Positions 8,180-16,603 of a stretch of DNA of 64,000 bases are shown piece by piece. Made by a program: the position numbers and the translations under genes. The first letter of the stretch is position 1; each line of letters starts with the position of its first letter. The notes beneath the pieces are model-generated. The model had not been told where the DNA came from. It was given only the letters and a program-made list of their open reading frames with translations, and did not search any database. This stretch comes from Intestinibacter bartlettii (GTDB lineage: Bacteria > Bacillota > Clostridia > Peptostreptococcales > Peptostreptococcaceae), in NCBI RefSeq assembly GCF_000154445.1, contig NZ_DS499564.1; one strand, given 5' to 3'.

Positions 8180-8944
8180 TTATTTTTTTAGCAAATCTAA
8201 ATCAAATTTTAAACCAATATCATATCCTTCTTTATACATTTTTGAACAGAATTCCGATGAGAAATTTAGCATTTCTTTATTATCTACAGATGTTTTAGGA
8301 GATATGATTACAATCTTATCGTTATCAATTTTTTCCTTAACTCTTTGCGGCAATTCAAAATTATGTCTTGTTGATATTATTAGTATTTTATCCACATTAT
8401 TCTCAATCAATGGATCTATATATGTATTTCGTGCCATACCTCCATCTAAATTACATCCATCAAACTTCCCTTCTTTTATATATTCTTTTACTTCTTTAAT
8501 CGAAAATAACTCTCCCCATTGATGATAAGGCAATGCACAACTATATTTTATATAATCAACTCTGTTTTTATGATTAAATTTTGATATATCTACGATTATC
8601 TCTTTGCCAATTTTATCTCTTACTTGAAGGTAATTAATATAAAAACTCGAATTTTCTGGAATTCTATATTTTTTTAATTCATATAGTGGTTTAAAATCTT
8701 CACTATTATCTATAATATTATCAACAGATTTAAAACGTTTTCCACACAGATTTTTCTCACTTATCCACATCTTTTTCATTTTATCCACATTTTCTGTGTA
8801 TAAGTAGTAACCATTCATCGCCCCAATTGATGTACATGCATATGAATCATATTTTTTAATTCCTCTGTTATATAAAGCTTCTAATACACCTGCTTGAAAC
8901 GCTCCTTTCGCTCCTCCACCAGGAAGGCATACACCTAAACTCAT
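8180..8944 (-). CDS. Patatin-like phospholipase
   Basis: The 254-residue protein starts at ATG 8944 after AAGGGGGAT. It shows the patatin oxyanion loop GGGAKGAF (9-16), the nucleophile Ser39 in CTSIGAMNG, and the Asp167-Gly-Gly dyad partner. The usual G-x-S-x-G elbow is C-x-S-x-G here, since residue 37 is Cys. The family cleaves acyl groups from lipids through a Ser-Asp dyad. It is cytoplasmic or membrane-peripheral; no signal peptide is present. The lipid substrate is unknown. The coding sequence also contains a cluster of DnaA-box-like 9-mers. A hairpin separates it from the upstream pcrA gene. Confidence 0.88.
   Translation of the reverse strand: MSLGVCLPGGGAKGAFQAGVLEALYNRGIKKYDSYACTSIGAMNGYYLYTENVDKMKKMWISEKNLCGKRFKSVDNIIDNSEDFKPLYELKKYRIPENSSFYINYLQVRDKIGKEIIVDISKFNHKNRVDYIKYSCALPYHQWGELFSIKEVKEYIKEGKFDGCNLDGGMARNTYIDPLIENNVDKILIISTRHNFELPQRVKEKIDNDKIVIISPKTSVDNKEMLNFSSEFCSKMYKEGYDIGLKFDLDLLKK
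8738..8803. promoter_or_regulatory. Cluster of DnaA-box sequences inside the patatin gene
   Basis: Four DnaA-box-like 9-mers lie within 66 bp: TTTTCCACA (8738-8746), the consensus TTATCCACA at 8761-8769 and again at 8781-8789, and TGTGTATAA (8795-8803, which reads TTATACACA on the minus strand). The consensus copies are 20 bp apart. The region is coding, so the match could partly reflect codons for Val-Asp-Lys and Trp-Ile-Ser. Confidence 0.45.
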
Positions 8945-8983
8945 ATTTATCCCCCTTTTTTACATGTTTTATATTATAAATTT

Positions 8984-9015
8984 AAAGGATGATATATCTA
9001 TCTACATCATCCTTT
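8984..9015 (-). terminator. Hairpin between pcrA and the patatin gene
   Basis: A 10-bp stem, AAAGGATGAT (8984-8993) with ATCATCCTTT (9006-9015), stands just downstream of the pcrA stop. The T-run is poor, so read-through into the patatin gene is possible. Confidence 0.6.
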
Positions 9016-9024
9016 AAACATTTA

Positions 9025-11265
9025 TTATTTAATTACGTCAATTGTTGTATATTCTTTGTTGATTGTTTTAATACCTTGGTTGTCAAATGCTATTGTAATA
9101 TCTGGTCCCTTTACAGCAACTACTGTTCCTGTTCCGAATTTAGGATGATGTATTTTACTTCCTAATTTTATATTATCAAGGTCTGCTATATCTGTTTTTT
9201 GTTTTATTGTAGCATTTGCCTTTTTAGCCATTTCAGCTTTGTTAACTGTATTCATATATTTTTTAGTATATTTATCTAGCATATTATAACTTGCTTTTGA
9301 ATAAGAGATTTCTTTTTGAACCTTATTAAGTCTTTCTACACAATCATCTGGCAACTCTTCAATAAATCTAGATGCTACTGAATGATTAGTTCTTCCATAT
9401 AGAGTTCTCTTTCCTGTCATAGTCATAAATAATTCTTCTTTTGCTCTTGTGATTCCAACGTAGCAAAGCCTTCTTTCCTCTTCAATTTGAGTATCTTGCA
9501 TAGATGCGATTGCTCTTGCTATCGGGAATAATTTTTCTTCCATACCTGTTAAGAATACAACCGGGAATTCAAGCCCTTTCGCTGAATGTATAGTCATTAA
9601 AGAAACTCTATCTGCATGTTCTTCCTCTTCGTTTGGTTCTGATGTAAGTGCTACATTTGTTAAGAAAGCTTCTAAACTAGTATCTTCATTTTTACTTTCA
9701 AATTCCATTGCTACAGATATAAATTCTTTTAAGTTTTCTATTCTATCTTGAGATTCTTCGCTCTTATCTTTTTCTAATTCATCTAAATATCCTGTAATAT
9801 CCATAACTTTTTCTATCATTTTACTTGCAGGATATATTTGTTTTAAACTTCTGAATGTAGACATTATATCTACAAATCCATTTATACTCGCTTTTGCCTT
9901 TCTAGATATATCTGAATTTCCATCTATATCGATTAAAACAGAATATAAACTTTCTTCTTTTAAGCTTGCTCTATCTTCTATTTTTTCTATTGTTCTAAGA
10001 CCGATACCTCTTCTAGGAACATTTATAATTCTCTTTAACGATATATCATCTTGTGGGTTTTGGATTACTCTTAAATAAGCAACCATATCCTTTATTTCTT
10101 TTCTTTCATAGAATTTAGTTCCACCATAAATATTATATGGTATTTGTGCTCTATTTAAAGCATCTTCAACTGGTCTAGCCTGTGCATTAGCTCTATATAA
10201 AACTGCGAAATCTTTATAACTTCTTTCCCCTGTTCTAACCATGGTAGAAATAGTATTTGCTACGAACTCCGCCTCATCAACTTCAGTTTCAGCAAGTTGA
10301 ATTTTTATTAATTCTCCCTCTTTCTTTTCACTCCAAAGTTTCTTTCTTTTTCTTTCTATATTGTTTTTAATTAGATAGTTGGCAGCATCAAGTATAATTT
10401 GAGTTGATCTATAGTTTTGTTCTAGTTTTATTACATGAACATCATCATAATCTCTTTCAAACTCAAGTATATTTCTTATATCTGCGCCTCTCCATCCGTA
10501 AATACTTTGGTCGTCATCTCCAACTACACATATATTTTGATGTCCTTGTGCAAGCAATCTAACAAGCTCATATTGCGCTCTACTCGTATCTTGATACTCA
10601 TCCACCATTATGTATCTAAATCTATTTCTATAGAAATCTAAAACATCTTCATGCTCTCTAAATAGCTCTACTGTTTTTGATATTAAATCATCAAAGTCAA
10701 GTGCACTATTTCTTTTTAAACGATCTTGATATAATGCGTATACATCAGCAATTTTTGATTTTGAAAAATCATTTTTATATTTTTCTCTAAACTGCTTTGG
10801 ATTTATAAGTTTATCTTTCGCATTTGAAATAACACTTATTATGTATTTAGGGTCCATAGCTTTTTCACTGTAATTTAACTCTCTTAAACAGTCTTTTACA
10901 AGTGTAACTTGGTCCGAACTATCGTATATTACGAAACTTCTATTATATCCTATTTTATTTATAGATTTTCTAAGTATTCTAACACAGCAAGAGTGGAAAG
11001 TTGTAATCCACATAGCACTAGTATCCTCGTCGTTTAGTGTTTCGTCTACCCTCTCCCTCATCTCATTAGCCGCTTTATTTGTAAAAGTTATAGCTAAAAT
11101 ATTTTCAGCTTTTACTTTCTTTTCTTTCATTAAATATCCTATTCTAGTAGTTAAAACCCTAGTTTTTCCCGAACCTGCCCCAGCAAGAATTAGTATAGGT
11201 CCCTCAGTTTGTTCAACCGCTTCCCTTTGAGCCGGGTTCAACATTTCAATTGTTTCTAAAATCAT
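9025..11265 (-). CDS. pcrA: ATP-dependent DNA helicase PcrA (UvrD family)
   Basis: A 746-residue superfamily 1A helicase. Motif I GAGSGKT is at residues 29-35, motif II is VDEYQDTSRAQY, motif III GDDDQSIYGWRGAD, motif IV LEQNYRST, motif V TIHSAKGLEFPVVF and motif VI EERRLCYVGITRA. The C-terminal KIHHPKFGTGTV segment is the Tudor-like domain that binds RNA polymerase in PcrA. It unwinds DNA 3'-5' in repair, plasmid replication and transcription-coupled repair. Length is standard for Clostridia. The ATG at 11265 follows GGAGGGAAATA. ligA, its frequent partner, is not next to it. Confidence 0.97.
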   Translation of the reverse strand: MILETIEMLNPAQREAVEQTEGPILILAGAGSGKTRVLTTRIGYLMKEKKVKAENILAITFTNKAANEMRERVDETLNDEDTSAMWITTFHSCCVRILRKSINKIGYNRSFVIYDSSDQVTLVKDCLRELNYSEKAMDPKYIISVISNAKDKLINPKQFREKYKNDFSKSKIADVYALYQDRLKRNSALDFDDLISKTVELFREHEDVLDFYRNRFRYIMVDEYQDTSRAQYELVRLLAQGHQNICVVGDDDQSIYGWRGADIRNILEFERDYDDVHVIKLEQNYRSTQIILDAANYLIKNNIERKRKKLWSEKKEGELIKIQLAETEVDEAEFVANTISTMVRTGERSYKDFAVLYRANAQARPVEDALNRAQIPYNIYGGTKFYERKEIKDMVAYLRVIQNPQDDISLKRIINVPRRGIGLRTIEKIEDRASLKEESLYSVLIDIDGNSDISRKAKASINGFVDIMSTFRSLKQIYPASKMIEKVMDITGYLDELEKDKSEESQDRIENLKEFISVAMEFESKNEDTSLEAFLTNVALTSEPNEEEEHADRVSLMTIHSAKGLEFPVVFLTGMEEKLFPIARAIASMQDTQIEEERRLCYVGITRAKEELFMTMTGKRTLYGRTNHSVASRFIEELPDDCVERLNKVQKEISYSKASYNMLDKYTKKYMNTVNKAEMAKKANATIKQKTDIADLDNIKLGSKIHHPKFGTGTVVAVKGPDITIAFDNQGIKTINKEYTTIDVIK

Positions 11266-11369
11266 TATTTCCCTCCGTTTCTAATAAATCTATTATTTAG
11301 AGTATAGACATATTTTAGACTATCTAATAAATAATTGAAAGGTATTTGCTCCAAAAAATTTAACTTAAA

Positions 11370-11420
11370 ACAAAAAATATCCCTTAAATAACAATGAAAT
11401 ATCATCATTTAAAGGATATC
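11370..11420 (-). terminator. Terminator of the ytrA-ABC operon
   Basis: ATATCC.TTAAAT (11377-11389) pairs with ATTTAA.GGATAT (11407-11419). On the minus strand the stem is followed by a T-run (A-run 11372-11377). Confidence 0.8.
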
Positions 11421-11444
11421 TTTTATATTTTAAATAAATCAAAT

Positions 11445-12272
11445 TTATTCTAAATTAAGCTTTTTCTCTAATAATGTAGTTGTTCCAAAGAATAAAGCTA
11501 CTGCAATAAGTATATTTATTATAAGCATTACTATTTCATAATGTCCTGCTGATAACATGATATCAATAAGTTTATTAAAATCAAGATTATATATATCTAA
11601 ATTTTCAATAGCTTCAACTCTTACATTCCCCATAATTTTATCCGCAATACCCACTATAGAATTTTGTATTATCATTAGCACAATTATTGAACCTAAACCT
11701 GATAATACTTTATGTTTAGATAGTTTTGGTAAGTGACATATTGTTATTGCTAAATATATTGTTAATATAAATGTTGAGTAATCAACTATATAACTTAAAG
11801 TATAAAATAAGATTCCACCTATATTTCTTGAGAAAATAGAGCCTGTATTATTTAAAACATAACCAATATCTATAACATCACTAACTTTATATCCAAACAT
11901 AACTAAAACTAAAGATATACAAATCATTCCAACAATTGATGTTAATATTATAAATAATAATGATGTTAAGAATTTAGATAATACTAACGATTTTTGACTT
12001 ACTGGTAATGTAAACATCAAATAGCCTTCATCTTCCAAAAGACTTTTATTAAACCTTTGAACTATAAGAAGTATAGTTAATACTATTGCTGCTACAAATA
12101 ATGCAAAAATAGCTAAAAATCCAACTAAATATAATACTGAAAAATCATGTTCATAATTATCAAAATTTATAAATAAACTTGCCACTATAGAAAATATAAG
12201 TACTACTATATAAAATGGAAAAAATATTCTTCCGCAAGATCTAACTTCATATTTCATTAATTTCCCTAACAT
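11445..12272 (-). CDS. ABC-2 type transporter permease
   Basis: The 275-residue integral membrane protein has about six predicted transmembrane segments: around residues 17-37, 50-75, 97-125, 150-180, 190-215 and 245-265. The LLEDEGYLMFTLPVS motif, just before the third helix, is typical of permeases paired with YtrB-like ATPases. It overlaps the upstream ATPase gene by 7 bp, so the two form one exporter. The operon is led by a GntR/YtrA-type repressor, as in antibiotic-responsive Ytr-like systems. The substrate is unknown; bacitracin- or lipid II-binding agents are a guess by analogy only. Confidence 0.85.
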   Translation of the reverse strand: MLGKLMKYEVRSCGRIFFPFYIVVLIFSIVASLFINFDNYEHDFSVLYLVGFLAIFALFVAAIVLTILLIVQRFNKSLLEDEGYLMFTLPVSQKSLVLSKFLTSLLFIILTSIVGMICISLVLVMFGYKVSDVIDIGYVLNNTGSIFSRNIGGILFYTLSYIVDYSTFILTIYLAITICHLPKLSKHKVLSGLGSIIVLMIIQNSIVGIADKIMGNVRVEAIENLDIYNLDFNKLIDIMLSAGHYEIVMLIINILIAVALFFGTTTLLEKKLNLE

Positions 12273-12964
12273 CTAAATTCCTCCCTAAATAAAGCATCTA
12301 TAGATTTTTGTTTTTTGGCTCTGATTTCATCTACATCTCCTTGTAAAACAATTTCTCCATATGCTAAGAATATAACTTCATCACATATATTTTCTATTTC
12401 ACTTATTAAATGTGTTGCAATCAGTAAAGTTGAATTTTCATCGAAGTTTTTAAGTATTGTATCTAATATAAAACTTCTTGCGGCTGGGTCAACTCCTCCA
12501 ATTGGTTCATCTAATATATATAAATCAGCTTTTCTAGCCATAACTAATATTAATTGAACTTTTTCTTTTGTCCCTTTTGATAGAGTTTTTAATCTTCTAT
12601 TTTCATCTATTTCTAAAATTCTTAACATTTGAAGAGCTTTAACCTCATCAAAATCTTCATAAAAATCTTTAAAGAAATCAATTATATCTTTTACCTTCAT
12701 CCAATCATTAAGGTAAGTCCTTTCTGGTAAGTATGAAACTATTTTTTTAGTTTCTATACCTGGTTTCATTCCATTTATAAGAACTTCTCCCTCAGTTGTA
12801 GTAAGTAAACCATTCATTATTTTTATCATAGTTGTTTTTCCGCTTCCATTTGGTCCTAAAAGCCCAACTATTTTCCCTTTTGGAATTTTTATATCGATTC
12901 CTTTTAATGCATCTGTATTACCATATTTCTTATATACATTTTTAAACTCTACTATATTATTCAT
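12266..12964 (-). CDS. ABC transporter ATP-binding protein
   Basis: The 232-residue ATPase has Walker A GPNGSGKT at 37-44, signature LSKGTKEK, Walker B LYILDEPIGGVDP, and a switch histidine in IATHL. The short length and SKGTK signature are typical of YtrB-like ATPases that serve ABC-2 exporters. It overlaps the regulator gene upstream by 8 bp and the permease downstream by 7 bp, which indicates translational coupling. It powers the permease encoded at 11445-12272. Confidence 0.93.
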   Translation of the reverse strand: MNNIVEFKNVYKKYGNTDALKGIDIKIPKGKIVGLLGPNGSGKTTMIKIMNGLLTTTEGEVLINGMKPGIETKKIVSYLPERTYLNDWMKVKDIIDFFKDFYEDFDEVKALQMLRILEIDENRRLKTLSKGTKEKVQLILVMARKADLYILDEPIGGVDPAARSFILDTILKNFDENSTLLIATHLISEIENICDEVIFLAYGEIVLQGDVDEIRAKKQKSIDALFREEFRC

Positions 12965-13331
12965 TATTATCCTCCCTCAAGATTTCTTCCACTAAACTAA
13001 GAATTTCATCGTTCGTATATCCCAAATTAATTAAAGTATCTAATGTCTTTTTAACGTTATCTTTAACTAAATTTTTTCTTTCATTTTCTATTAACTCCTT
13101 ATTATCTGTTACAAATCTTCCACTAGTTCTTTTTGAATATACAAATCCTTCCCTCTCTAACTCTGCCAATGCCTTTTGCATCGTATTTGGATTTACCATA
13201 GCATCTGCTGCTAAACTCCTAACAGAATCTAATTTTGAGTCTAATTCTATTTCTCCCGAAATTATCTTAACCTTTAGTTGTTCTACAAGCTGTATATATA
13301 CAGGTTTATTATTATCAATTTTCCATTCCAT
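12957..13331 (-). CDS. GntR-family transcriptional regulator, YtrA subfamily
   Basis: The 124-residue protein has the GntR winged helix at residues 1-75 (PVYIQLVEQLKVKIISGEI, then LDSVRSLAADAMVNPNTMQKAL for the recognition helix), and a short C-terminal helix pair instead of a full effector domain. This is the YtrA subfamily layout; such proteins repress their own ABC exporter operon. Its gene is first in the operon and directly follows an inverted repeat that overlaps the promoter, which is the likely autoregulatory site. Confidence 0.9.
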   Translation of the reverse strand: MEWKIDNNKPVYIQLVEQLKVKIISGEIELDSKLDSVRSLAADAMVNPNTMQKALAELEREGFVYSKRTSGRFVTDNKELIENERKNLVKDNVKKTLDTLINLGYTNDEILSLVEEILREDNNE

Positions 13332-13349
13332 ATTAACACCTCCTTATTA

Positions 13350-13379
13350 CTGTATTAATACTTTAATACAATAATACAG
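13350..13379. promoter_or_regulatory. Probable operator of the YtrA-type regulator
   Basis: Two nested inverted repeats: TGTATTAA (13351-13358) with TTAATACA (13363-13370), and CTGTATTA (13350-13357) with TAATACAG (13372-13379). They cover the -10 box and the start of transcription of the regulator-ABC operon, as expected for an autorepressor site. Confidence 0.7.
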
Positions 13380-13399
13380 CCGTCTCTTTTATTTGTCAA
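13371..13399 (-). promoter_or_regulatory. Sigma-A promoter of the ytrA-ABC operon
   Basis: On the minus strand TTGACA (13394-13399) is followed after exactly 17 bp by TATTAT (13371-13376). It sits right behind the stop codon of the MerR-family gene. Confidence 0.85.
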
Positions 13400-13404
13400 G
13401 TCAT

Positions 13405-14232
13405 TTAAAAATCGATTATTTTTATTTGCATAGAAACTTTTATTATGTAATCATTCATATCTTTTACAGCAATTAAATTAATTAATTCTTCTTCATATGA
13501 ATGCCCTATAAGTTCTAAATTATGAGTTTTTACATAGTCTAACATCTTTTTATAAAGACCTGGTATGTCAATATAAGAACCATTTAAATATCCCACTAAA
13601 TATTTTCCCTTTGGTTTTTTAATAATATTTTCACCATCGTTCTTATTTACTTTAGTGTAATAATAAGTATATGCATAGTCATTTTCACTGTATAAATCAT
13701 CTATTGTCTTTATAAATCCTAAAGGATATCCTATGTACAAATCTTGATTATAGCAGTAATTCAAATGATTTGCATAAACTTCGCTATCATAAGGAAATTT
13801 GCTTTTATCTATGTTTTTACTTAAAACTAAATATTCCTCATCTTGTTCTTCTATACTTAAATTATCTATATTATCTCGAATTTTTTCAGCTTCTTTTATA
13901 ATTTTTATTTTATTAGACATTATTTCTTGTTTTCGTCTAAGTTGTTTAATCTCATTTTCAATTTCTCCAGTTTTATATTCAAAAAATTTAACTACACTTT
14001 TAGGATTTCTTTCATCTATAAAAGACTTTATCTGTTTTAGCGGTACTCCTAAATCCCTAAGTGTATGAATTATATCGAAAACTTCTAACTGATATACAGA
14101 ATAATATCTATATCCGTTTTCCTTAACTATTTCAGGCTTAAAAAGGCCTATTTCGTCATAATAAAAAAGAGTTTTCTTATTTACATTGCACAGCTTTGCA
14201 AACTCTCCAGTCGAAAAGTAATTATCTTTCAA
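13405..14232 (-). CDS. MerR-family regulator with C-terminal effector domain
   Basis: The 275-residue protein starts with TTG at 14232, eight bases after AGGAGG. Residues 1-70 are a MerR DNA-binding domain (FSTGEFAKLCNVNKKTLFYYDEIGLFKPE), followed by a coiled-coil of about 35 residues and a C-terminal GyrI/BmrR-like ligand domain (EVYANHLNYCYN, PKGKYLVGYLNGSY, EEELINLIAV). This is the domain plan of multidrug-sensing activators such as BmrR. It is divergent from a MATE pump gene, whose promoter has the 19-bp spacer typical of MerR control. The effector is unknown. Confidence 0.9.
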   Translation of the reverse strand: MKDNYFSTGEFAKLCNVNKKTLFYYDEIGLFKPEIVKENGYRYYSVYQLEVFDIIHTLRDLGVPLKQIKSFIDERNPKSVVKFFEYKTGEIENEIKQLRRKQEIMSNKIKIIKEAEKIRDNIDNLSIEEQDEEYLVLSKNIDKSKFPYDSEVYANHLNYCYNQDLYIGYPLGFIKTIDDLYSENDYAYTYYYTKVNKNDGENIIKKPKGKYLVGYLNGSYIDIPGLYKKMLDYVKTHNLELIGHSYEEELINLIAVKDMNDYIIKVSMQIKIIDF

Positions 14233-14247
14233 ATTTCTATCCTCCTA

Positions 14248-14278
14248 TTGACTATCCTGTTACTGAATACTTTAGTAT
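14248..14278 (+). promoter_or_regulatory. MerR-type promoter of the MATE pump gene
   Basis: TTGACT (14248-14253) and TAGTAT (14273-14278) are 19 bp apart. The long spacer, rather than 17 bp, is the hallmark of promoters that MerR regulators untwist. The palindrome AATACT..AGTATT (14266-14279) overlaps the -10 box. Confidence 0.65.
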
Positions 14279-14317
14279 TAATATATAAAATTTCAAAATG
14301 TTTTTCAAGGAGGTTAT

Positions 14318-15676
14318 ATGAACAATACATTACAAAATAGAATAACATTTACATCATTGATAAAATATACTTTACCAACAATTATCATGATGATATGTTT
14401 TTCTCTATATACAATTATAGATGGAATGTTTATTTCAAGATTCGTAGGGGCTGATGCTTTATCTGCATCTAATATCGTATACCCTATAATCTTTTTAGTT
14501 TTAGGTGTTGGTACTATGTTTGCAACTGGAGGAAGTGCAATAGTTGCTAGAAAATTAGGAGAAAATAATGTTGATGAGGCAAGAGAAAATTTCACATTAA
14601 TTACATTAGGTGCTTTAATGGTAGGTATGATTATTGAAATTATAACTATTATTTTTATGAAAAAAATCATCTACCTTCTTGGTTCAACTGACGCATTATA
14701 TTTTTATTGTAAAGAATACTTACTTTATATGATATTATTTACACCTTTTATCATTTTAAAGTTCTTCTTTGACTATTTCCTTGTTACTGCAGGTGCAGCA
14801 AAACTTGGATTATTTAGTGGTTTATTAGGTGGTGTTGTAAATATCATACTTGACTATGTATTTATGGTTAACATTAATATGGGCATAAAAGGTGCAGCAC
14901 TTGCAACTTGTATAGGATATATCGTTCCTTCATTTATAGGAATTTTTTATTTCTTAAATAAAAAACATACTCTACACTTTGTAAAACCTAAATTAACTCT
15001 TAATGTACTAGCTAATTGCTGTTCTAATGGTTATTCTGAAATGATTACACAAATATCAAACTGTGTTACAACATTCGTATATAATGTAGTTTTAATGAAA
15101 CTATTAGGAGCAGATGGTGTTGCATCAATAACTATAATTTTATATATACAAATGTTATTAAATGCAGCATATATGGGATTTATTTCTGGTGTGCAACCTA
15201 GGATAAGTTTCAACTATGGAAGTAAAAATAGTGAACAGTTAAAAAATATCATCAAATATAGTCTAATGATAATTTATATATTTGCATTATTTACATTTAG
15301 TTTATCTAGGCAAAATGCCAATTTCCTTATAAGTATATTTACATCAAAGGAAAGTTCTTTATTTGGTATTACTCATAATGCTTTTATGATATTCTCGTTT
15401 GGATTTTTATTTAACGGTATAAATATATTTACATCAGGGATGTTTACAGCCTTTTCAAACGGAAAAGTATCTGCTATTATTTCATCACTTAGAACATTCA
15501 TATTCTTCATAATTGGTATGATGATATTCCCTAATCTATTTGGAGTAAATGGAGTCTGGATGGTAGTTCCTTTTGCTGAAATTATTACTTTAATCGTATC
15601 ACTAGTTTATATTTATAAATACAGAAAAGAATATATGTATGAAAATATATTTACAAAAGAATCAGTAGCAGTATAA
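14318..15676 (+). CDS. MATE-family multidrug efflux pump (MepA-like)
   Basis: A 452-residue membrane protein with about twelve transmembrane segments and the two-halved MATE layout. The N-terminal half begins PTIIMMICFSLYTIIDGMFI, followed by the FVGADALSASNIVYP and GGSAIVARKLGENN motifs; the latter is characteristic of MepA-like pumps. It exports cationic drugs using a sodium or proton gradient. The ATG at 14318 follows AAGGAGG. It is divergent from a MerR regulator, which probably activates it. Substrates cannot be read from the sequence. Confidence 0.92.
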   Translation: MNNTLQNRITFTSLIKYTLPTIIMMICFSLYTIIDGMFISRFVGADALSASNIVYPIIFLVLGVGTMFATGGSAIVARKLGENNVDEARENFTLITLGALMVGMIIEIITIIFMKKIIYLLGSTDALYFYCKEYLLYMILFTPFIILKFFFDYFLVTAGAAKLGLFSGLLGGVVNIILDYVFMVNINMGIKGAALATCIGYIVPSFIGIFYFLNKKHTLHFVKPKLTLNVLANCCSNGYSEMITQISNCVTTFVYNVVLMKLLGADGVASITIILYIQMLLNAAYMGFISGVQPRISFNYGSKNSEQLKNIIKYSLMIIYIFALFTFSLSRQNANFLISIFTSKESSLFGITHNAFMIFSFGFLFNGINIFTSGMFTAFSNGKVSAIISSLRTFIFFIIGMMIFPNLFGVNGVWMVVPFAEIITLIVSLVYIYKYRKEYMYENIFTKESVAV

Positions 15677-15720
15677 TAAAAAAAATCCCCAGAGATTTTT
15701 GGAGTAATCCTGGGGTACCT
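15677..15720 (-). terminator. Terminator of cbiMNQO
   Basis: CCCCAG pairs with CTGGGG (about 15685-15715) and on the minus strand is followed by ATTTTTTTT. It lies 70-110 bp past the cbiO stop. The plus side lacks a T-run, so it probably serves the minus strand mainly. Confidence 0.75.
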
Positions 15721-15725
15721 ATTAT

Positions 15726-15790
15726 AGGTTAAGGGTTATTTTATTTTCAAACTATTTTGTCATAAAATAGGTTGAGGGCGATTTTATTTA
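15726..15790. repeat. Imperfect direct repeat after cbiO
   Basis: A 22-bp unit starting AGGTTAAGGGTTATTTTA (15726) recurs as AGGTTGAGGGCGATTTTA (15769). Between the copies lies the hairpin CTATTTT/AAAATAG. The function is unknown. Confidence 0.5.
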
Positions 15791-16603
15791 TACAGTCTTC
15801 TGTTCTCTATGATTCCAGTAGCTGTATAGGTCTTCTTCTCTTGTAAATAGGGGTAATCCCATATTTTTGTGAAGTTTTACAAGCCATGGTAATTCAAGAC
15901 CTGCTTCATCAATCTTTTCTTCATTAATGAATACTTCTTCGCGAGTACCTTCATTTATAAGTACTCCTTGGTTAAGAACGTATACATAGTCACATATTTC
16001 ATAAATTAAATTCATATCATGACTTGATATTACAATCTTAACACCTCTTTTATTAAGACCTTTTATTATATCTACAATAGCTCTAGTACTTATTGGATCC
16101 AAACCTGCTGTTGGTTCGTCTAATAATACTAATTTATTTTCCATAGCTACTACAGATGCTATTGCGACTCTTTTCTTTTGACCAAAACTCAAGTTATGAA
16201 CTGGTCTGTCTATAAATTGTAAACCATTAACTGCTTCTAAAGCAGTATGGATTCTCTCTTTGATAGTTTTTTCATCTATACCTATATTTCTAAGTGCAAA
16301 AGCAATATCATCATATACCATTGAATAGAATATCTGCTTTTCTGGATCTTGGAACACTATCCCAACTTCCTTTCTTAGATTGTATAAACTTTTTTTATCA
16401 TACTTTATTTGTTCTCCATTGTATAGTATTTCTCCTTCTGTGGATTTTAATATTCCCATCAGATTATTAAATAAAGTTGATTTTCCTGAACCATTTGAAC
16501 CAATGATTCCAATTATATTTCCTTTATTAAAGTCCATACTTACATTATCGAGAGCTTTTCTAGTTTTATCATATTGATATGTTAAATTATTTATTTTAAA
16601 CAT
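15788..16603 (-). CDS. cbiO: Cobalt ECF transporter ATP-binding protein CbiO
   Basis: The 271-residue ATPase has Walker A GSNGSGKS (35-42), Q-loop VFQDPEKQ, signature LSFGQKKRVAIA, and Walker B LVLLDEPTAGLDP. The VFQDPE and LSFGQ motifs are typical of energy-coupling-factor ATPases. It overlaps cbiQ by 8 bp and is last in cbiMNQO. It drives cobalt import at the inner face of the membrane. Expression is under the B12 riboswitch upstream of cbiM. Confidence 0.95.
   Translation of the reverse strand: MFKINNLTYQYDKTRKALDNVSMDFNKGNIIGIIGSNGSGKSTLFNNLMGILKSTEGEILYNGEQIKYDKKSLYNLRKEVGIVFQDPEKQIFYSMVYDDIAFALRNIGIDEKTIKERIHTALEAVNGLQFIDRPVHNLSFGQKKRVAIASVVAMENKLVLLDEPTAGLDPISTRAIVDIIKGLNKRGVKIVISSHDMNLIYEICDYVYVLNQGVLINEGTREEVFINEEKIDEAGLELPWLVKLHKNMGLPLFTREEDLYSYWNHREQKTV

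Noticed and set aside
14314..14670. Open frame of 118 codons antisense to the MATE gene
   Set aside because: It is a mirror of the membrane-protein codons; no ribosome binding site and no plausible protein.
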